The notes below the pieces were generated by a model. The model made no database searches. It was not told where the DNA came from and saw nothing but the letters and a program-made list of their open reading frames with translations. Shown here one piece after another: positions 27,660 to 36,936 of a stretch of 64,000 nt of DNA. The stretch's first letter is position 1, and every line of letters begins with the position of its first letter. This DNA is from Buttiauxella sp. A111 (GTDB lineage Bacteria; Pseudomonadota; Gammaproteobacteria; Enterobacterales; Enterobacteriaceae), in assembly GCF_014189855.1 (NCBI RefSeq), contig NZ_BJFN01000004.1, positions 186,001-250,000 on the forward strand, written 5' to 3'. Position numbers and translations under genes: made by a program.

Positions 27660-28877
27660 TTACCCTTGCAGCAGACGAATCAATAACGAACCGTTATACA
27701 TTGCGTCTTTTACCAGCGCCGCACCGGCCATGGTTCCACGGTGATTATATTGCGTGCTTTCGACAATCATGTGCGCGCTATACGCCGGTAACGACTGTTG
27801 ACGAATGCAATCAGTGATCGCCGGATGCAGAATTTCTGCGGCTCGGTTGAGTGGCGAACCAATCAGGATTTTTTGTGGATGGAACAAATTGACCATAATC
27901 GCAAGTATTCGACCAACGTTGGTGCCTACCCCGAGAATAATATCTTTCGCTAATAGGTCGCCGTTGAGCGCGGCATCACACAACGATTCGACGGTGAGTG
28001 GCTGTTCATGCAGCATGGAGCCCATCGACTGGCTCATGCGCAACTGAGCTAACTCCAGCACGCTGTCAATGCTGGCTATCGTTTCAAGGCAACCGTTATT
28101 GCCGCAATAGCAGCGCTTGCCGTAGGGGTCGACCTGAGTATGACCAATTTCGACCAGGCTGCTGCTGCCTGCATGGAGCAGGCGCCCATCGGTAATGACA
28201 CCGGCACCGACGTTATCATCAATGACCACCTGAATCACATCACGCGCGCCCTTTGAAGCACCAAACAGGCCTTCGGCCATCGTCCACGCGCTTATATCGT
28301 GTTGAACATACACCGGCACGCCAGTGTAGTTTTCAAGGATCTCGCCAAGTGGCATATCACAGACGTCATAAAACGGCATGCGATGGACGATGCCGCGCTT
28401 GGTGTCGATAATCCCGGGCATCGTGATGGCAATCGCGGTGAGGCGTTCGAGCTTTTGCTGGTGGCGGATAAAGAACTGGTCGATTTGTGCGATGATCCGC
28501 TCGATGAGCGGCTGCGCATCTTCAACACTGAGCGAAACGGTATCTTCAACAATCAGTTTGCTGCTTAAATCATGCAGACCGAGAGAAATTTCCCCACGGC
28601 TGATTCGCACGGACAAATAGTGCCATGCTTCAGTTTCCAGCATCAGCCCCACAGCAGGACGCCCGCGGCTGCCAGGATCCTGAATTTCAGTTTCCTGCAC
28701 CAGATGGGCTTCAATCATTTCACGAACAATTTTCGTGATGCTGGCAGGAGCGAGTTGCGCCAGACGAGAAAGATCGATTCGCGACACCGGTCCATGGGTA
28801 TCAATCAGACGATAAACAACGCCCGCATTGGTTTGCTTAATCTGATCGATATGGCCAGGTTGGCTATCAGCAACCAC
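27660..28877 (-). CDS. mlc: Global sugar-metabolism repressor Mlc
   Basis: ROK-family repressor (also dgsA) of ptsG, ptsHI, manXYZ and malT in E. coli, inactivated when membrane EIICB-Glc sequesters it. The 405 residues include an N-terminal winged helix-turn-helix (LSRLAQLAPASITKIVREM). A ROK domain follows with the zinc-binding motif EIGHTQVDPYGKRCYCGNNGCLET, followed by a C-terminal amphipathic end (MYNGSLLIRLLQG). The GTG start at 28877 follows AAGGGAG. It lies downstream of the divergent ynfL/ynfM pair and close to the malIXY locus, whose activator MalT is an Mlc target. Confidence 0.97.
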   Translation of the reverse strand: MVADSQPGHIDQIKQTNAGVVYRLIDTHGPVSRIDLSRLAQLAPASITKIVREMIEAHLVQETEIQDPGSRGRPAVGLMLETEAWHYLSVRISRGEISLGLHDLSSKLIVEDTVSLSVEDAQPLIERIIAQIDQFFIRHQQKLERLTAIAITMPGIIDTKRGIVHRMPFYDVCDMPLGEILENYTGVPVYVQHDISAWTMAEGLFGASKGARDVIQVVIDDNVGAGVITDGRLLHAGSSSLVEIGHTQVDPYGKRCYCGNNGCLETIASIDSVLELAQLRMSQSMGSMLHEQPLTVESLCDAALNGDLLAKDIILGVGTNVGRILAIMVNLFHPQKILIGSPLNRAAEILHPAITDCIRQQSLPAYSAHMIVESTQYNHRGTMAGAALVKDAMYNGSLLIRLLQG

Positions 28878-28994
28878 TTGCGACTCCCTTTATTTTCGCG
28901 CTTCGAAATAAACTTTGGGCTATGGTGAAACACTTCAACCAGAGGAGTCAAATATTTACGTAGGGTTGTGATTTACCGCACATATTAGGCCGCT

Positions 28995-29903
28995 TTAATC
29001 GTCTTTTAGAACCATTATTGACTGAGTCAGCAAGGCGGAGATTCTAAGTGCTGCGGCTGACAATTCGCGATGTTTTGGCCACACTAACCACATTTCTGAC
29101 TGCGCCTCGGATTCTTCGATGGGCAACCAAACCACTTCCGATAAATGAACACGTTTAAATGATGCCGGAAGAATCGAAACTCCCAGCCCCGCAGACACCA
29201 GCCCGATTATTGTCATCGCCTCGCCCACTTCCTGCGTGATATAGGGCGTGATTCCATGGCGCTGTAACAGGCCGAGAATATCGTCATACAGACCGGTTCC
29301 GACATGAGGGTCAAAAAAGACAAACGGTTCGTTCGCCAGCTGTTGCAGAGAAATCGCCGCGCATTGGGCAAGCTTGTTGTCGCGGTGCACCATCGCCAGC
29401 AGGGGTTCCCGCAACACCACCTTCCAGTCCAGCGTGTCCGGAAGCCGCGTATTTCGCATTAATCCCAGTTCAAGTTCACCATCATTAAGCGGCGCGATTT
29501 GCTCGCGGGTGTTAATTTCCCGCATCTGCAAATGCACATCGGGATAACTGCGACGAAAAGTCGACAGACTGTCAGATACCGTTTTGATAAACGGCGCAGA
29601 GGAGGTGAAACCAATGCGTAATTCACCCGCCTCCCCTTGATGCAACCTGGCAGCCCTCCCGGCTGCGATCTCAACCTGGCTTAAAATCTGCCGCGCATCA
29701 TGCAAAAACTGACGCCCCGCAGCGGTCAGGCTCACACTTCGGTTGGTTCTCGCCAGTAAACGTGCACCAATTTGTTGTTCAAGGATTTGAATCTGCTGAC
29801 TCAGCGGTGGCTGTGAGATACGCAGGCGCGCCGCCGCACGACCAAAATGGAGCTCTTCCGCAACCGCTACGAAGTAACGCAGATGCCGCAATTCAATATT
29901 CAT
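28995..29903 (-). CDS. ynfL: LysR-family regulator YnfL
   Basis: 302-residue LysR-type transcription factor. It has an N-terminal winged helix-turn-helix (LRHLRYFVAVAEELHFGRAAARLRISQPPLSQQ) and a periplasmic-binding-like co-inducer domain (ELRIGFTSSAPFIKTVSDSL, EPFVFFDPHVGTGLYDDIL, SAGLGVSILPASFKR), matching E. coli YnfL. It is divergent from the exporter ynfM, 98 bp away. It may control ynfM in the usual LysR arrangement, though this is inference. Confidence 0.93.
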   Translation of the reverse strand: MNIELRHLRYFVAVAEELHFGRAAARLRISQPPLSQQIQILEQQIGARLLARTNRSVSLTAAGRQFLHDARQILSQVEIAAGRAARLHQGEAGELRIGFTSSAPFIKTVSDSLSTFRRSYPDVHLQMREINTREQIAPLNDGELELGLMRNTRLPDTLDWKVVLREPLLAMVHRDNKLAQCAAISLQQLANEPFVFFDPHVGTGLYDDILGLLQRHGITPYITQEVGEAMTIIGLVSAGLGVSILPASFKRVHLSEVVWLPIEESEAQSEMWLVWPKHRELSAAALRISALLTQSIMVLKDD

Positions 29904-30001
29904 ATTTTAAACATATCAATTGAGATTATTAATATATTAGACAGAACATTAGCGATTTTCTACTCTGAACAGAGACTTCAAAAGCGTATTAAGGACCCAT
30001 T

Positions 30002-31252
30002 TTGAGCCGTACAACCCTCGTCGACACCGCAGAGGCAGAAGATGTTGACGACAGAATTTCACTCCAGCCTGCCACTTATATTAAACGGGGTTCGCCTCAG
30101 TTCATGCGCGTCACCCTGGCACTATTTTCTGCAGGACTCGCAACCTTTGCGCTGCTTTATTGCGTGCAACCCATCCTGCCGGTGCTGTCGCATGAGTTTG
30201 GCGTATCCCCCGCCAGTAGCAGCGTTTCCCTTTCGGTTTCTACCGCCATGTTGGCGATTGGGCTGCTGTTTACCGGGCCACTTTCTGATGCCATTGGCCG
30301 CAAACCCGTGATGGTGACCGCATTATTGCTCGCTTCAAGCTGCACACTGCTCTCCACCATGATGACCAGTTGGCAGGGGATATTAGTGATGCGCGCCTTG
30401 ATTGGGTTATCGCTAAGTGGGGTCGCCGCCGTGGGTATGACCTATCTGAGTGAAGAAATTCACCCAAGCGTGGTAGCCTTTTCAATGGGGCTGTATATCA
30501 GCGGCAACGCGATTGGAGGCATGAGTGGCCGTCTGTTAAGTGGAGTCCTGACCGATTTCTTTAACTGGCGCATCGCGGTCGCCGGCATCGGCTGTTTCGC
30601 CCTGGCCTCAGCCCTCATGTTCTGGAAAATCCTGCCTGAATCCCGACACTTCCGCCCTTCTTCCCTGCGCCCTAAAACCCTGTTCATTAATTTCCGTCTG
30701 CACTGGCGTGACCCGGGATTGCCGCTGTTATTCGCTCAGGGCTTTTTACTGATGGGCGCGTTTGTCACCCTGTTCAATTACATTGGTTATCGCTTGATGC
30801 AAGGGCCATGGTATTTGAGCCAGGCGGTGGTCGGCTTACTGTCAGTGGTGTATTTAATCGGAACCTGGAGTTCACCTAAAGCCGGAGCGATGGCCGCAAA
30901 ATTTGGTCGTGGCCCTGTCATGATCTTTTCTACCGCGGTGATGCTGCTCGGTTTGGTGCTAACCGTATTCTCACCCCTCGTGATTATTTTCATCGGGATG
31001 CTGCTTTTTTCTGCCGGATTCTTCGCCGCGCACTCGGTCGCCAGTGGCTGGATTGGCCCGCGTGCGAAACGTGCGAAAGGGCAAGCCTCATCATTATATT
31101 TGTTTAGTTATTACCTTGGCTCAAGCCTTGCCGGGACGTTTGGTGGGATTTTCTGGCACCAGTTCGGATGGGCCGGTGTGGCAAGTTTTATCGGCTCTCT
31201 TTTGGTCATCTCATTGTTAGTGGGGACGCGTTTGCATCATCGCGCACATTAA
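30002..31252 (+). CDS. ynfM: MFS transporter YnfM
   Basis: Twelve-span major facilitator superfamily protein of 416 residues (E. coli 417); in E. coli implicated in arabinose efflux. The MFS motif between spans 2 and 3 reads GPLSDAIGRKPVMV, and the C-terminal repeat includes GPRAKRAKGQASSLYLFSYYLG. TTG start at 30002 preceded by AAGGA; the downstream N-terminus (MSRTTLVDTAEAE) matches YnfM. It is divergent from ynfL, and the M32 carboxypeptidase gene follows after 74 bp. Confidence 0.94.
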   Translation: MSRTTLVDTAEAEDVDDRISLQPATYIKRGSPQFMRVTLALFSAGLATFALLYCVQPILPVLSHEFGVSPASSSVSLSVSTAMLAIGLLFTGPLSDAIGRKPVMVTALLLASSCTLLSTMMTSWQGILVMRALIGLSLSGVAAVGMTYLSEEIHPSVVAFSMGLYISGNAIGGMSGRLLSGVLTDFFNWRIAVAGIGCFALASALMFWKILPESRHFRPSSLRPKTLFINFRLHWRDPGLPLLFAQGFLLMGAFVTLFNYIGYRLMQGPWYLSQAVVGLLSVVYLIGTWSSPKAGAMAAKFGRGPVMIFSTAVMLLGLVLTVFSPLVIIFIGMLLFSAGFFAAHSVASGWIGPRAKRAKGQASSLYLFSYYLGSSLAGTFGGIFWHQFGWAGVASFIGSLLVISLLVGTRLHHRAH

Positions 31253-31326
31253 CTCTGCCACAGCCTCGTTTTCGGGATGGCTTTTTGCTATTTTCGCTTG
31301 CGTACATCATCTCTTCACGAGGCTCT

Positions 31327-32811
31327 ATGGAAAAGCAAAACTACAATCACCTCACCCGCACCTTCCAGCGTCTTTCCCGTTTTGGACACCTCTCAGCCAT
31401 CGCTGGCTGGGATATGTTCACCAATATGCCGCCTAATGGCAGCACAGCTCGCGGTGAAGCCCTGGCTGAACTCAGCGTTTTGCAACACCAAATCCTGACC
31501 GATAAAAAAATAGCCACGCTGTTACAAGCTGCGGTTCAAGAAGACCTTAACGATGTTGAACGCGCCAACCTTCGTGAAATGACCCGCCAATATCAAGAAG
31601 CCATTTTACTGCCTGCTTCACTGGTAGAAGAGAAATCGCTGGTGGGTACGCGCTGTGAGCATGGCTGGCGAACTCAACGCCCCGCCAATGACTGGCAAGG
31701 TTTCGCCGCCAATCTGAAAGACGTGGTTCGCGTTTGCCGTGAAGAGGCTAAACTTCGCGCCGATGCCAAAGGAAAATCCCGCTACGACGCACTGTTAGAT
31801 ATTTACGAACCGGGCATGAGCAGCGCCAAACTCGATGTGTTATTCGGTGATTTACGCAGTTGGTTGCCTGAATTACTGCAAAAAGTGGTCGATAAGCAGG
31901 CGAAAGAATCTGTCATAACACCAGCAGGCCCGTTCGCCACCCATGACCAACGCGAGCTAGGTCTGGAAACCATGAAGTTGCTGGGCTTTAACTTTAACGG
32001 CGGCAGACTGGATGTCAGCGCTCATCCCTTCTGCGGCGGCGTTCCGGAAGATGTGCGCATTACCACGCGCTACGACGAGTCCGATTTGGTCAGTGCATTG
32101 TTTGGCGTTATCCACGAAACAGGCCACGCACGCTATGAACAAAACCTGCCGCGTGAATGGCTCGGCCAGCCGGTCGCATTAGCACGTTCGACGGCGATCC
32201 ACGAATCCCAGAGCCTGTTCTTCGAGATGCAACTGGGTCGAAGCAAAGAGTTCCTGAAACTGCTCTTGCCGAAGGTGATCGCGCGGTTCGGCAAGCAGCC
32301 TGCATTTGAAGCATCGAACTTTATTGCCGTGAACCAACGCGTTGAACGTGGGTTTATTCGCGTCGATGCCGATGAAGTGAGTTATCCGGCCCACGTCGTT
32401 TTACGCTACGAAATTGAGCGGGCGCTGATTGATGGCGATATCGAGGTTGAGGATATCCCGGCACTTTGGGATGAGAAAATGCAGCACTGGCTGGGGCTGT
32501 CCACCAAAGACAACTTCCGCAACGGCTGTATGCAAGATATTCACTGGACGGATGGTGCGTTTGGTTACTTCCCATCGTACACGCTGGGTGCGATGTATGC
32601 CGCGCAACTGTTCAATGCCGCCAAACTCGCATTGCCGCAGCTCGAAGCAGATATTGCCGAAGGTAACTTCAGCGCGTTGTTCGACTGGTTACGTCAGAAT
32701 ATCTGGCAGCACGGCAGCCGGTTCACCACCTCAGAACTTATCACCAACGCGACAGGTGAAGACCTTAACCCGCTCTATTTCCGCAAACATTTAGAAGCAC
32801 GCTATTTGTAA
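31327..32811 (+). CDS. M32 family metallocarboxypeptidase (Taq type)
   Basis: Cytoplasmic zinc carboxypeptidase releasing C-terminal residues. The 494 residues are the usual size. The zinc motif HETGH (VIHETGHARYEQNLP) is intact, with IHESQSLFFE further on as the third ligand region. Other M32 blocks are VRITTRYDESDLVSALFGV, ADEVSYPAHVVLRYEIE and DIHWTDGAFGYFPSYTLG. The ATG at 31327 follows an ACGAGG ribosome site; a longer start inside ynfM is rejected. K-12 E. coli lacks this family as far as I know, so the gene marks a difference between ynfM and asr. Confidence 0.92.
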   Translation: MEKQNYNHLTRTFQRLSRFGHLSAIAGWDMFTNMPPNGSTARGEALAELSVLQHQILTDKKIATLLQAAVQEDLNDVERANLREMTRQYQEAILLPASLVEEKSLVGTRCEHGWRTQRPANDWQGFAANLKDVVRVCREEAKLRADAKGKSRYDALLDIYEPGMSSAKLDVLFGDLRSWLPELLQKVVDKQAKESVITPAGPFATHDQRELGLETMKLLGFNFNGGRLDVSAHPFCGGVPEDVRITTRYDESDLVSALFGVIHETGHARYEQNLPREWLGQPVALARSTAIHESQSLFFEMQLGRSKEFLKLLLPKVIARFGKQPAFEASNFIAVNQRVERGFIRVDADEVSYPAHVVLRYEIERALIDGDIEVEDIPALWDEKMQHWLGLSTKDNFRNGCMQDIHWTDGAFGYFPSYTLGAMYAAQLFNAAKLALPQLEADIAEGNFSALFDWLRQNIWQHGSRFTTSELITNATGEDLNPLYFRKHLEARYL

Positions 32812-32820
32812 TCACCTTAA

Positions 32821-32934
32821 ATACCCAAAATAGTTCGAGTGGTAGAAAGGCGGCAAGCACGTGAGCCCCAGGAGCATAGATAACAATGTGACTGGGGCAG
32901 CCCACGCATCAACAACTTGAAGTATGACGGGTGG
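32821..32934. repeat. ERIC repeat, slightly deleted
   Basis: ATACCCAAAATAGTTCGAGT to TTGAAGTATGACGGGT, with GAGCCCCAGGAGC and GTGACTGGGG in the centre. It is about 114 bp because part of the right arm (between GTGACTGGGG and CAGCC) is missing. Its right end abuts the RstA-like box of asr. Confidence 0.88.
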
Positions 32935-32938
32935 TTTG

Positions 32939-32952
32939 TACAAACCGTTACA
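32939..32952 (+). promoter_or_regulatory. RstA-like box upstream of asr
   Basis: TACAAACCGTTACA matches the RstA consensus TACATNTNGTTACA at 10 of its 12 defined positions (TACA and GTTACA perfect). asr is a classical RstA target in E. coli under acid. The box lies 103 bp upstream of the asr start, right next to the end of an ERIC element. Confidence 0.65.
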
Positions 32953-33054
32953 CGCCGATACCAATCACTCACTGAAGCCCTTGATCCACATGTTTATAGT
33001 TCATCTCAACGGCCCCGCTGGGGTTTAAACATAAACAAATTCGAGGATGTCGAG

Positions 33055-33456
33055 ATGAATAAAGTATTAGCTCTGGTAGTTGCCGCTGCAATGGGTCTGT
33101 CCTCTGCCGCTTTCGCTGCTGAAACAACTGCAACTCCAGCACCTGTTGCAACCTCTTCTGCTGCTAAAGCTCCTGCTGCAAAAACCACTCATCATAAAAA
33201 ACACAAAAAAGCAGCCACCGAGCAAAAAGCTCAAGCCGCTAAAAAACACAAAAAAGAAGTGAAGAAAACTGAAGCAGCAAAACCTGCTCAGGTTGAACAA
33301 AAAGCGCAGGCAGCTAAAAAGCACCACAAAAAACCTGTAGCTAAAGCAGATGCTGCTAAACCTGCTGCGCAAAAAGCCCAGGCGGCTAAAAAACACCACA
33401 AAAAACCTGCAGCCAAAACTGAAGCTGCAAAACCAGCCGCTCAGCCAGCTGCATAA
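33055..33456 (+). CDS. asr: Acid shock protein Asr
   Basis: Small periplasmic acid-induced protein. The 133 residues begin with a Sec signal ([21 protein letters not shown]). A very basic, repetitive body follows, rich in Lys, Ala and His, with imperfect repeats of the type [13 protein letters not shown] and K(T/A)EAAKPA. Low complexity is normal for Asr. ATG at 33055 with GAGG eight bases upstream. An RstA-like box lies upstream, and a terminator then the small gene ydgU lie downstream. Confidence 0.95.
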   Translation: MNKVLALVVAAAMGLSSAAFAAETTATPAPVATSSAAKAPAAKTTHHKKHKKAATEQKAQAAKKHKKEVKKTEAAKPAQVEQKAQAAKKHHKKPVAKADAAKPAAQKAQAAKKHHKKPAAKTEAAKPAAQPAA

Positions 33457-33546
33457 GTTGTTACCCGTGAGCATTCGCGTAGCGGCTAACGCCGCCTGAA
33501 GAATCACGGGTCTATCGGGGCAACCCCGAAAGCATAGCCACACTAA

Positions 33547-33570
33547 AAACACCCGGTTCGCCGGGTGTTT
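33547..33570 (+). terminator. Terminator/attenuator between asr and ydgU
   Basis: Perfect 10-bp stem AAACACCCGG/CCGGGTGTTT with a TTCG loop; the T-run is short. ydgU starts 16 bp further on, so read-through would give asr-ydgU co-transcripts. A second weaker dyad (ACCCGTGA...TCACGGGT) lies before it at about 33463-33511. Confidence 0.8.
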
Positions 33571-33585
33571 ACTTCCGGAGTCTGG

Positions 33586-33669
33586 ATGATGTTGCGACGC
33601 TATAGTTTTGAAATCATCCTCACGCTGCTCATCCTTTGCGGCATTATTACGCTAAGCTTCTGGCTGTAA
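33586..33669 (+). CDS. ydgU: Small membrane protein YdgU
   Basis: A 27-residue protein, MMLRRYSFEIILTLLILCGI and seven more residues ending SFWL, predicted as one membrane helix with a basic N-terminus. GGAG lies five bases before the first ATG. Its position immediately after asr and its length match the E. coli acid-inducible small protein YdgU as I remember it. The gene is easily missed because of its size. Confidence 0.8.
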   Translation: MMLRRYSFEIILTLLILCGIITLSFWL

Positions 33670-33767
33670 TGACTTTTTACTCCCACTTTCTGTGCGACCC
33701 GTCTATAGTTAATCCATTCGCTGGGTTTATATAAAAATCAAAATTAATCGCCCCATCAGAGAGTGAT

Positions 33768-34574
33768 ATGCGCAAAAAAGTTGTGATGCTGTTAGGAGTG
33801 TTGTGTTTTTTACCGGCCCTTTCCCACGCTGATGGCGAGAGCGCAGCTGACGTCAAAACGCTGTTTTTTGGTAAGGATGACCGCACGCGAGTTACCGATC
33901 CTGCAAGTTCTCCGTGGGATGCCATTGGCCAGCTTGAGACTGCCAGTGGTAATTTGTGTACCGCAACCTTAATTTCCCCCCACCTCGCATTGACCGCGGG
34001 ACATTGCTTGCTGCAACCGCCGCGCGGAACACCTGACAAAGCCATTGCTTTGCGATTTGTCTCGCATAAGGGAACCTGGCGCTACGAAATTCATGGCATT
34101 GAAGGACGAGTGGAATCCACGCTTGGTCATCGTCTGAAACCTGATGGAGAGGGATGGATTGTCCCGCCGGGTGCGGCTCCCCATGATTTTGGCCTGATTG
34201 TGTTACACAACCCACCATCCGGTATCACGCCATTGCCACTGTTCGAAGGCGACCGCAATGCACTCACCGAAGCACTCAAAAACCAGAATCGAAAAGTCAC
34301 ACAATCAGGTTATCCGGAAGATCATCTGGACTCCCTTTATACCCATAACGATTGCCTGATTACGGGCTGGGCGCAGAAAACGGTACTTTCACATCAGTGC
34401 GATACTTTGCCTGGAGACAGCGGCTCACCGTTAATGCTGAAAACAGAAAATGGCTGGCAATTAATTGCCGTACAAAGTTCGGCACCTGCGGCGAAAGATC
34501 GCTATCGCGCCGACAACCGCGCCATTTCGGTGACCGGTTTTCGTGATCAATTACAGAAATTAGCCAATCAATAA
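33768..34574 (+). CDS. ydgD: Trypsin-like serine protease YdgD
   Basis: Exported serine protease of 268 residues. A Sec signal ([19 protein letters not shown]) is followed by a chymotrypsin-fold domain with catalytic triad His79 (LTAGHCL), Asp140 (PHDFGLIVL) and Ser218 (LPGDSGSPL). Cysteine pairs at the His and Ser loops suggest disulfides. It matches E. coli YdgD (273). Substrates are unknown. It follows asr-ydgU and is closed by a strong terminator shared with the convergent mdtJI operon. Confidence 0.92.
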   Translation: MRKKVVMLLGVLCFLPALSHADGESAADVKTLFFGKDDRTRVTDPASSPWDAIGQLETASGNLCTATLISPHLALTAGHCLLQPPRGTPDKAIALRFVSHKGTWRYEIHGIEGRVESTLGHRLKPDGEGWIVPPGAAPHDFGLIVLHNPPSGITPLPLFEGDRNALTEALKNQNRKVTQSGYPEDHLDSLYTHNDCLITGWAQKTVLSHQCDTLPGDSGSPLMLKTENGWQLIAVQSSAPAAKDRYRADNRAISVTGFRDQLQKLANQ

Positions 34575-34578
34575 TTTC

Positions 34579-34608
34579 ACCGCCCGGTCTTCACGCCGGG
34601 CGGTTTTT
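34579..34608 (+). terminator. Rho-independent terminator after ydgD
   Basis: ACCGCCCGG/CCGGGCGGT stem with an 8-base loop and five Ts, between the convergent ydgD and mdtI. Confidence 0.9.
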
Positions 34609-34611
34609 CTT

Positions 34612-34941
34612 TTACGCCAGTTTGATGAGTACCATCCCTGTGAGCAGTAACACCAGGCCTATCCAGCCTTTACGATTGAGCCGTTGACCAAACAATATCC
34701 AACCGGCCGCCACGGTTGCGATAATACCAAACCCGCCCCATAGCGCATACGCTACCGACAATTCAATACCTTTAACCGCCTGTGACAGCGCACTGAAGGC
34801 CGCCAGTACCGCACAAAGCGATAGCACGCCATAACCAAAACGGCGGAAACCATCGGAGTGTTTCAGGAAAATGTTAGCCATAATTTCCAGCACGATTGCC
34901 GCCAGAAGCCACAATGCGTGCACCCATTCAAACGACGGCAT
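34612..34941 (-). CDS. mdtI: SMR family spermidine exporter subunit MdtI
   Basis: Four-helix small multidrug resistance protein, 109 residues as in E. coli. The conserved membrane glutamate lies in [21 protein letters not shown]. It contains [11 protein letters not shown] in helix 3 and a C-terminal [16 protein letters not shown]. It works as a heterodimer with MdtJ to export spermidine. It overlaps mdtJ by 14 bp, so the two are co-translated. Confidence 0.95.
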   Translation of the reverse strand: MPSFEWVHALWLLAAIVLEIMANIFLKHSDGFRRFGYGVLSLCAVLAAFSALSQAVKGIELSVAYALWGGFGIIATVAAGWILFGQRLNRKGWIGLVLLLTGMVLIKLA

Positions 34942-35302
34942 GTTGACTATCCTTTACTGGTTTTAAGGCCTTTTCTTTTTTTGTGGCGGTGCCTGATTTA
35001 ATCAGCGCAATCCCGACCACCAGCGTAGTGAGTCCCATTATTTTCAGAAGTGAGATGGACTCATCAAACAGCAGAACACTGAATAAAGTAATAAATAAAA
35101 TACCGATGCCTTCCCACATGGCATAAGCGACCCCGAGGGCGATTTTTTTAACCGAAAATGATAATAAAATATAAGATAGCGTGATCATTAACAGCATGAA
35201 AATATACCCTATGTTGTCATCGCTAACGCTTGACCATTTCATAGATAAAGTGCCGGTAATTTCCGCAACAATCGCAAGTGCTAATAAAATCCAATAGATC
35301 AT
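34928..35302 (-). CDS. mdtJ: SMR family spermidine exporter subunit MdtJ
   Basis: Partner of MdtI, 124 residues, four membrane helices with the SMR glutamate in [16 protein letters not shown] and [11 protein letters not shown] in helix 3. The C-terminal tail is basic ([10 protein letters not shown]). ATG at 35302 follows AGGAGAG. It is preceded on the same strand by a 34-codon ORF that fits the mdtU leader ORF of E. coli, with an ERIC-like repeat inserted between them. Confidence 0.95.
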   Translation of the reverse strand: MIYWILLALAIVAEITGTLSMKWSSVSDDNIGYIFMLLMITLSYILLSFSVKKIALGVAYAMWEGIGILFITLFSVLLFDESISLLKIMGLTTLVVGIALIKSGTATKKEKALKPVKDSQHAVV

Positions 35303-35392
35303 GATCTCTCTCCTGACAGAGAAAATAGCCGTACTACAGCTTAAAACGCGCTAAAAATAAGCAACGAAAAAAATAAAAAGGCTGTTAAACGT

Positions 35393-35502
35393 TATCCCTA
35401 AATAATTCGAGTTGTAGGACTAAAACGTCAAAAGCGTTTTAGAACAGCGATGAGGTCGCACGAGTGCAGTCAATGCACCGACAGCTTGAAGTATGACGGG
35501 AT
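35393..35502. repeat. ERIC-like repeat with a non-standard core
   Basis: The ends are ERIC (ATCCCTAAATAATTCGAGTT and CAGCTTGAAGTATGACGGGA). The usual centre (CCCCAGGAGC...GACTGGGG) is replaced by a different sequence with its own dyad CTAAAACG/CGTTTTAG, then GATGAGGTCGCACGAGTGCA. It lies in the transcribed leader between the upstream ORF and mdtJ. Confidence 0.75.
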
Positions 35503-35518
35503 AAAACGGGAGAAAGAT

Positions 35519-35623
35519 CTAAAGCGCGTTACGCCAGTGTTGCTCACCGGAAAGAGAAAAAGCAGAAGAAAAAGAAGGAGATTGACGGATTTCTAACATG
35601 TTGAACAGCTTGTTCGTAAGCAT
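35519..35623 (-). CDS. mdtU: Upstream ORF of mdtJI, candidate MdtU
   Basis: A 34-codon ORF, beginning MLTNKLFNMLEIRQSPSFSS and ending EQHWRNAL, ends 216 bp before mdtJ on the same strand. E. coli mdtJI is preceded by a small ORF (mdtU, which I recall as 34 residues) whose translation is needed for spermidine induction. Position and size agree; I cannot compare sequences from memory. In-frame ATGs at 35632 and 35599 are alternatives, and only a weak GGA lies before 35623. The Ser/Phe-rich middle has no membrane segment. Confidence 0.5.
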   Translation of the reverse strand: MLTNKLFNMLEIRQSPSFSSAFSLSGEQHWRNAL

Positions 35624-35857
35624 AATGTCCATAGTTTTCACAACTTATCCGCGTTGTTGCTTCTCATCAGTTGCGGATAGTAAATTGTCCTCAGTAGTTA
35701 TACATACGCAATTTGTACCATATCCAGGAATGTACTTGCCTCCCCTTTTCAATTCTTTACGAAGATTCCCACAAAAAATAACGGTGTATTACTTAATTGC
35801 GCCCCCGTATTATACGGTTAATTAAGGAATGAATAATTGCGCGGGAGATAATCAATA
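35624..35857. other. mdtUJI-tqsA divergent intergenic region
   Basis: AT-rich region that must hold the promoters of the mdtUJI leader (minus) and tqsA (plus). A plus-strand open frame covers part of it but has no coding character. I identified no specific operator. Confidence 0.5.
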
Positions 35858-36892
35858 GTGGCAAAACCCATTATTACGTTAAGTGGATTAAAAATCGTCA
35901 TCATGTTGGGGATGTTAGTGGTCATCCTGGTGGGCATAAAAGTGGCGGCGGATATCATCATTCCGTTTATTTTGTCGCTGTTTATTGCCATCGTTCTCAA
36001 CCCGATGATACGCCGCCTGGAACGGATGCATGTCCCGCGAGTGCTGGCGATTACCATGGTTATTTCGGTGATTATCTTCTTCGTTGTGCTGCTGCTTGCC
36101 TATCTTGGCACCACACTCAATGAGCTGACACGGACACTGCCGCAATATCGTGCATCATTTATCTCTCCGCTCCAGGCCATGGACCCGTGGCTGCAACGGG
36201 CCGGGATCACGGTATCGGTGGACGAACTGTTCAAGTATATCGATCCCAATGCGGCTATGACGTTAGCCACAAGCCTGATCACTCAGCTTTCCAACGCGAT
36301 GTCCTCAATCTTTTTATTGCTGCTAACCGTAGTATTTATGCTGATTGAAGTGCCGCAATTACCAATAAAACTTCATCAATTGATGTCTCGCCCAGAGGTA
36401 GGCATGGGGGCAATTCAGCGAGCACTGGACAGCGTAAGTCGTTATCTGGTGCTGAAAACGGCGATAAGCCTGGTCACCGGCCTGGTGGTCTGGATTATGT
36501 TGGCCATGCTCGATGTGCGTTTTGCTTTCGTCTGGGCGCTGCTCGCCTTCTCGCTCAATTACATTCCCAACATCGGTTCGGTACTGGCAGCCATCCCCCC
36601 TGTCGCGCAAGTGTTGGTATTCAGTGGTTTGTATGAGGCATTGTTGGTGGTTGCCGGTTATCTGGCTATCAACCTGGTGTTCGGCAATATCATTGAGCCA
36701 CGCATGATGGGCCGAGGTTTAGGATTATCCACTCTGGTAGTGTTCTTATCGTTGATATTCTGGGGTTGGCTTTTGGGGCCGGTGGGTATGTTGTTATCGG
36801 TTCCGCTCACTATTGCCGTGAAAATTGCTCTTGAGCAAAACGAAGGCGGCAAAAGTATTGCTGTGCTGCTCAGTGATGTGACTAAAAACTAA
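35858..36892 (+). CDS. tqsA: AI-2E family transporter TqsA
   Basis: Inner-membrane protein of the PerM/AI-2 exporter family, implicated in autoinducer-2 release in E. coli. The 344 residues match E. coli TqsA in length. It has an N-terminal helical bundle (about 9-85), a soluble stretch, and four or more C-terminal spans with [20 protein letters not shown], the family signature, and [15 protein letters not shown] start at 35858 with GGGAG upstream. A CCAGAGCCG/CGGCTCTGG hairpin (36897-36929) follows without Ts. Confidence 0.94.
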   Translation: MAKPIITLSGLKIVIMLGMLVVILVGIKVAADIIIPFILSLFIAIVLNPMIRRLERMHVPRVLAITMVISVIIFFVVLLLAYLGTTLNELTRTLPQYRASFISPLQAMDPWLQRAGITVSVDELFKYIDPNAAMTLATSLITQLSNAMSSIFLLLLTVVFMLIEVPQLPIKLHQLMSRPEVGMGAIQRALDSVSRYLVLKTAISLVTGLVVWIMLAMLDVRFAFVWALLAFSLNYIPNIGSVLAAIPPVAQVLVFSGLYEALLVVAGYLAINLVFGNIIEPRMMGRGLGLSTLVVFLSLIFWGWLLGPVGMLLSVPLTIAVKIALEQNEGGKSIAVLLSDVTKN

Positions 36893-36936
36893 ACTACCAG
36901 AGCCGTTTACCATCGGTAGGCGGCTCTGGCGTCTGT

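Noticed and set aside
35598-35825. 75-codon plus-strand ORF upstream of tqsA
   Set aside because: It overlaps the mdtU-like leader on the other strand, has no ribosome site and an unconvincing composition.
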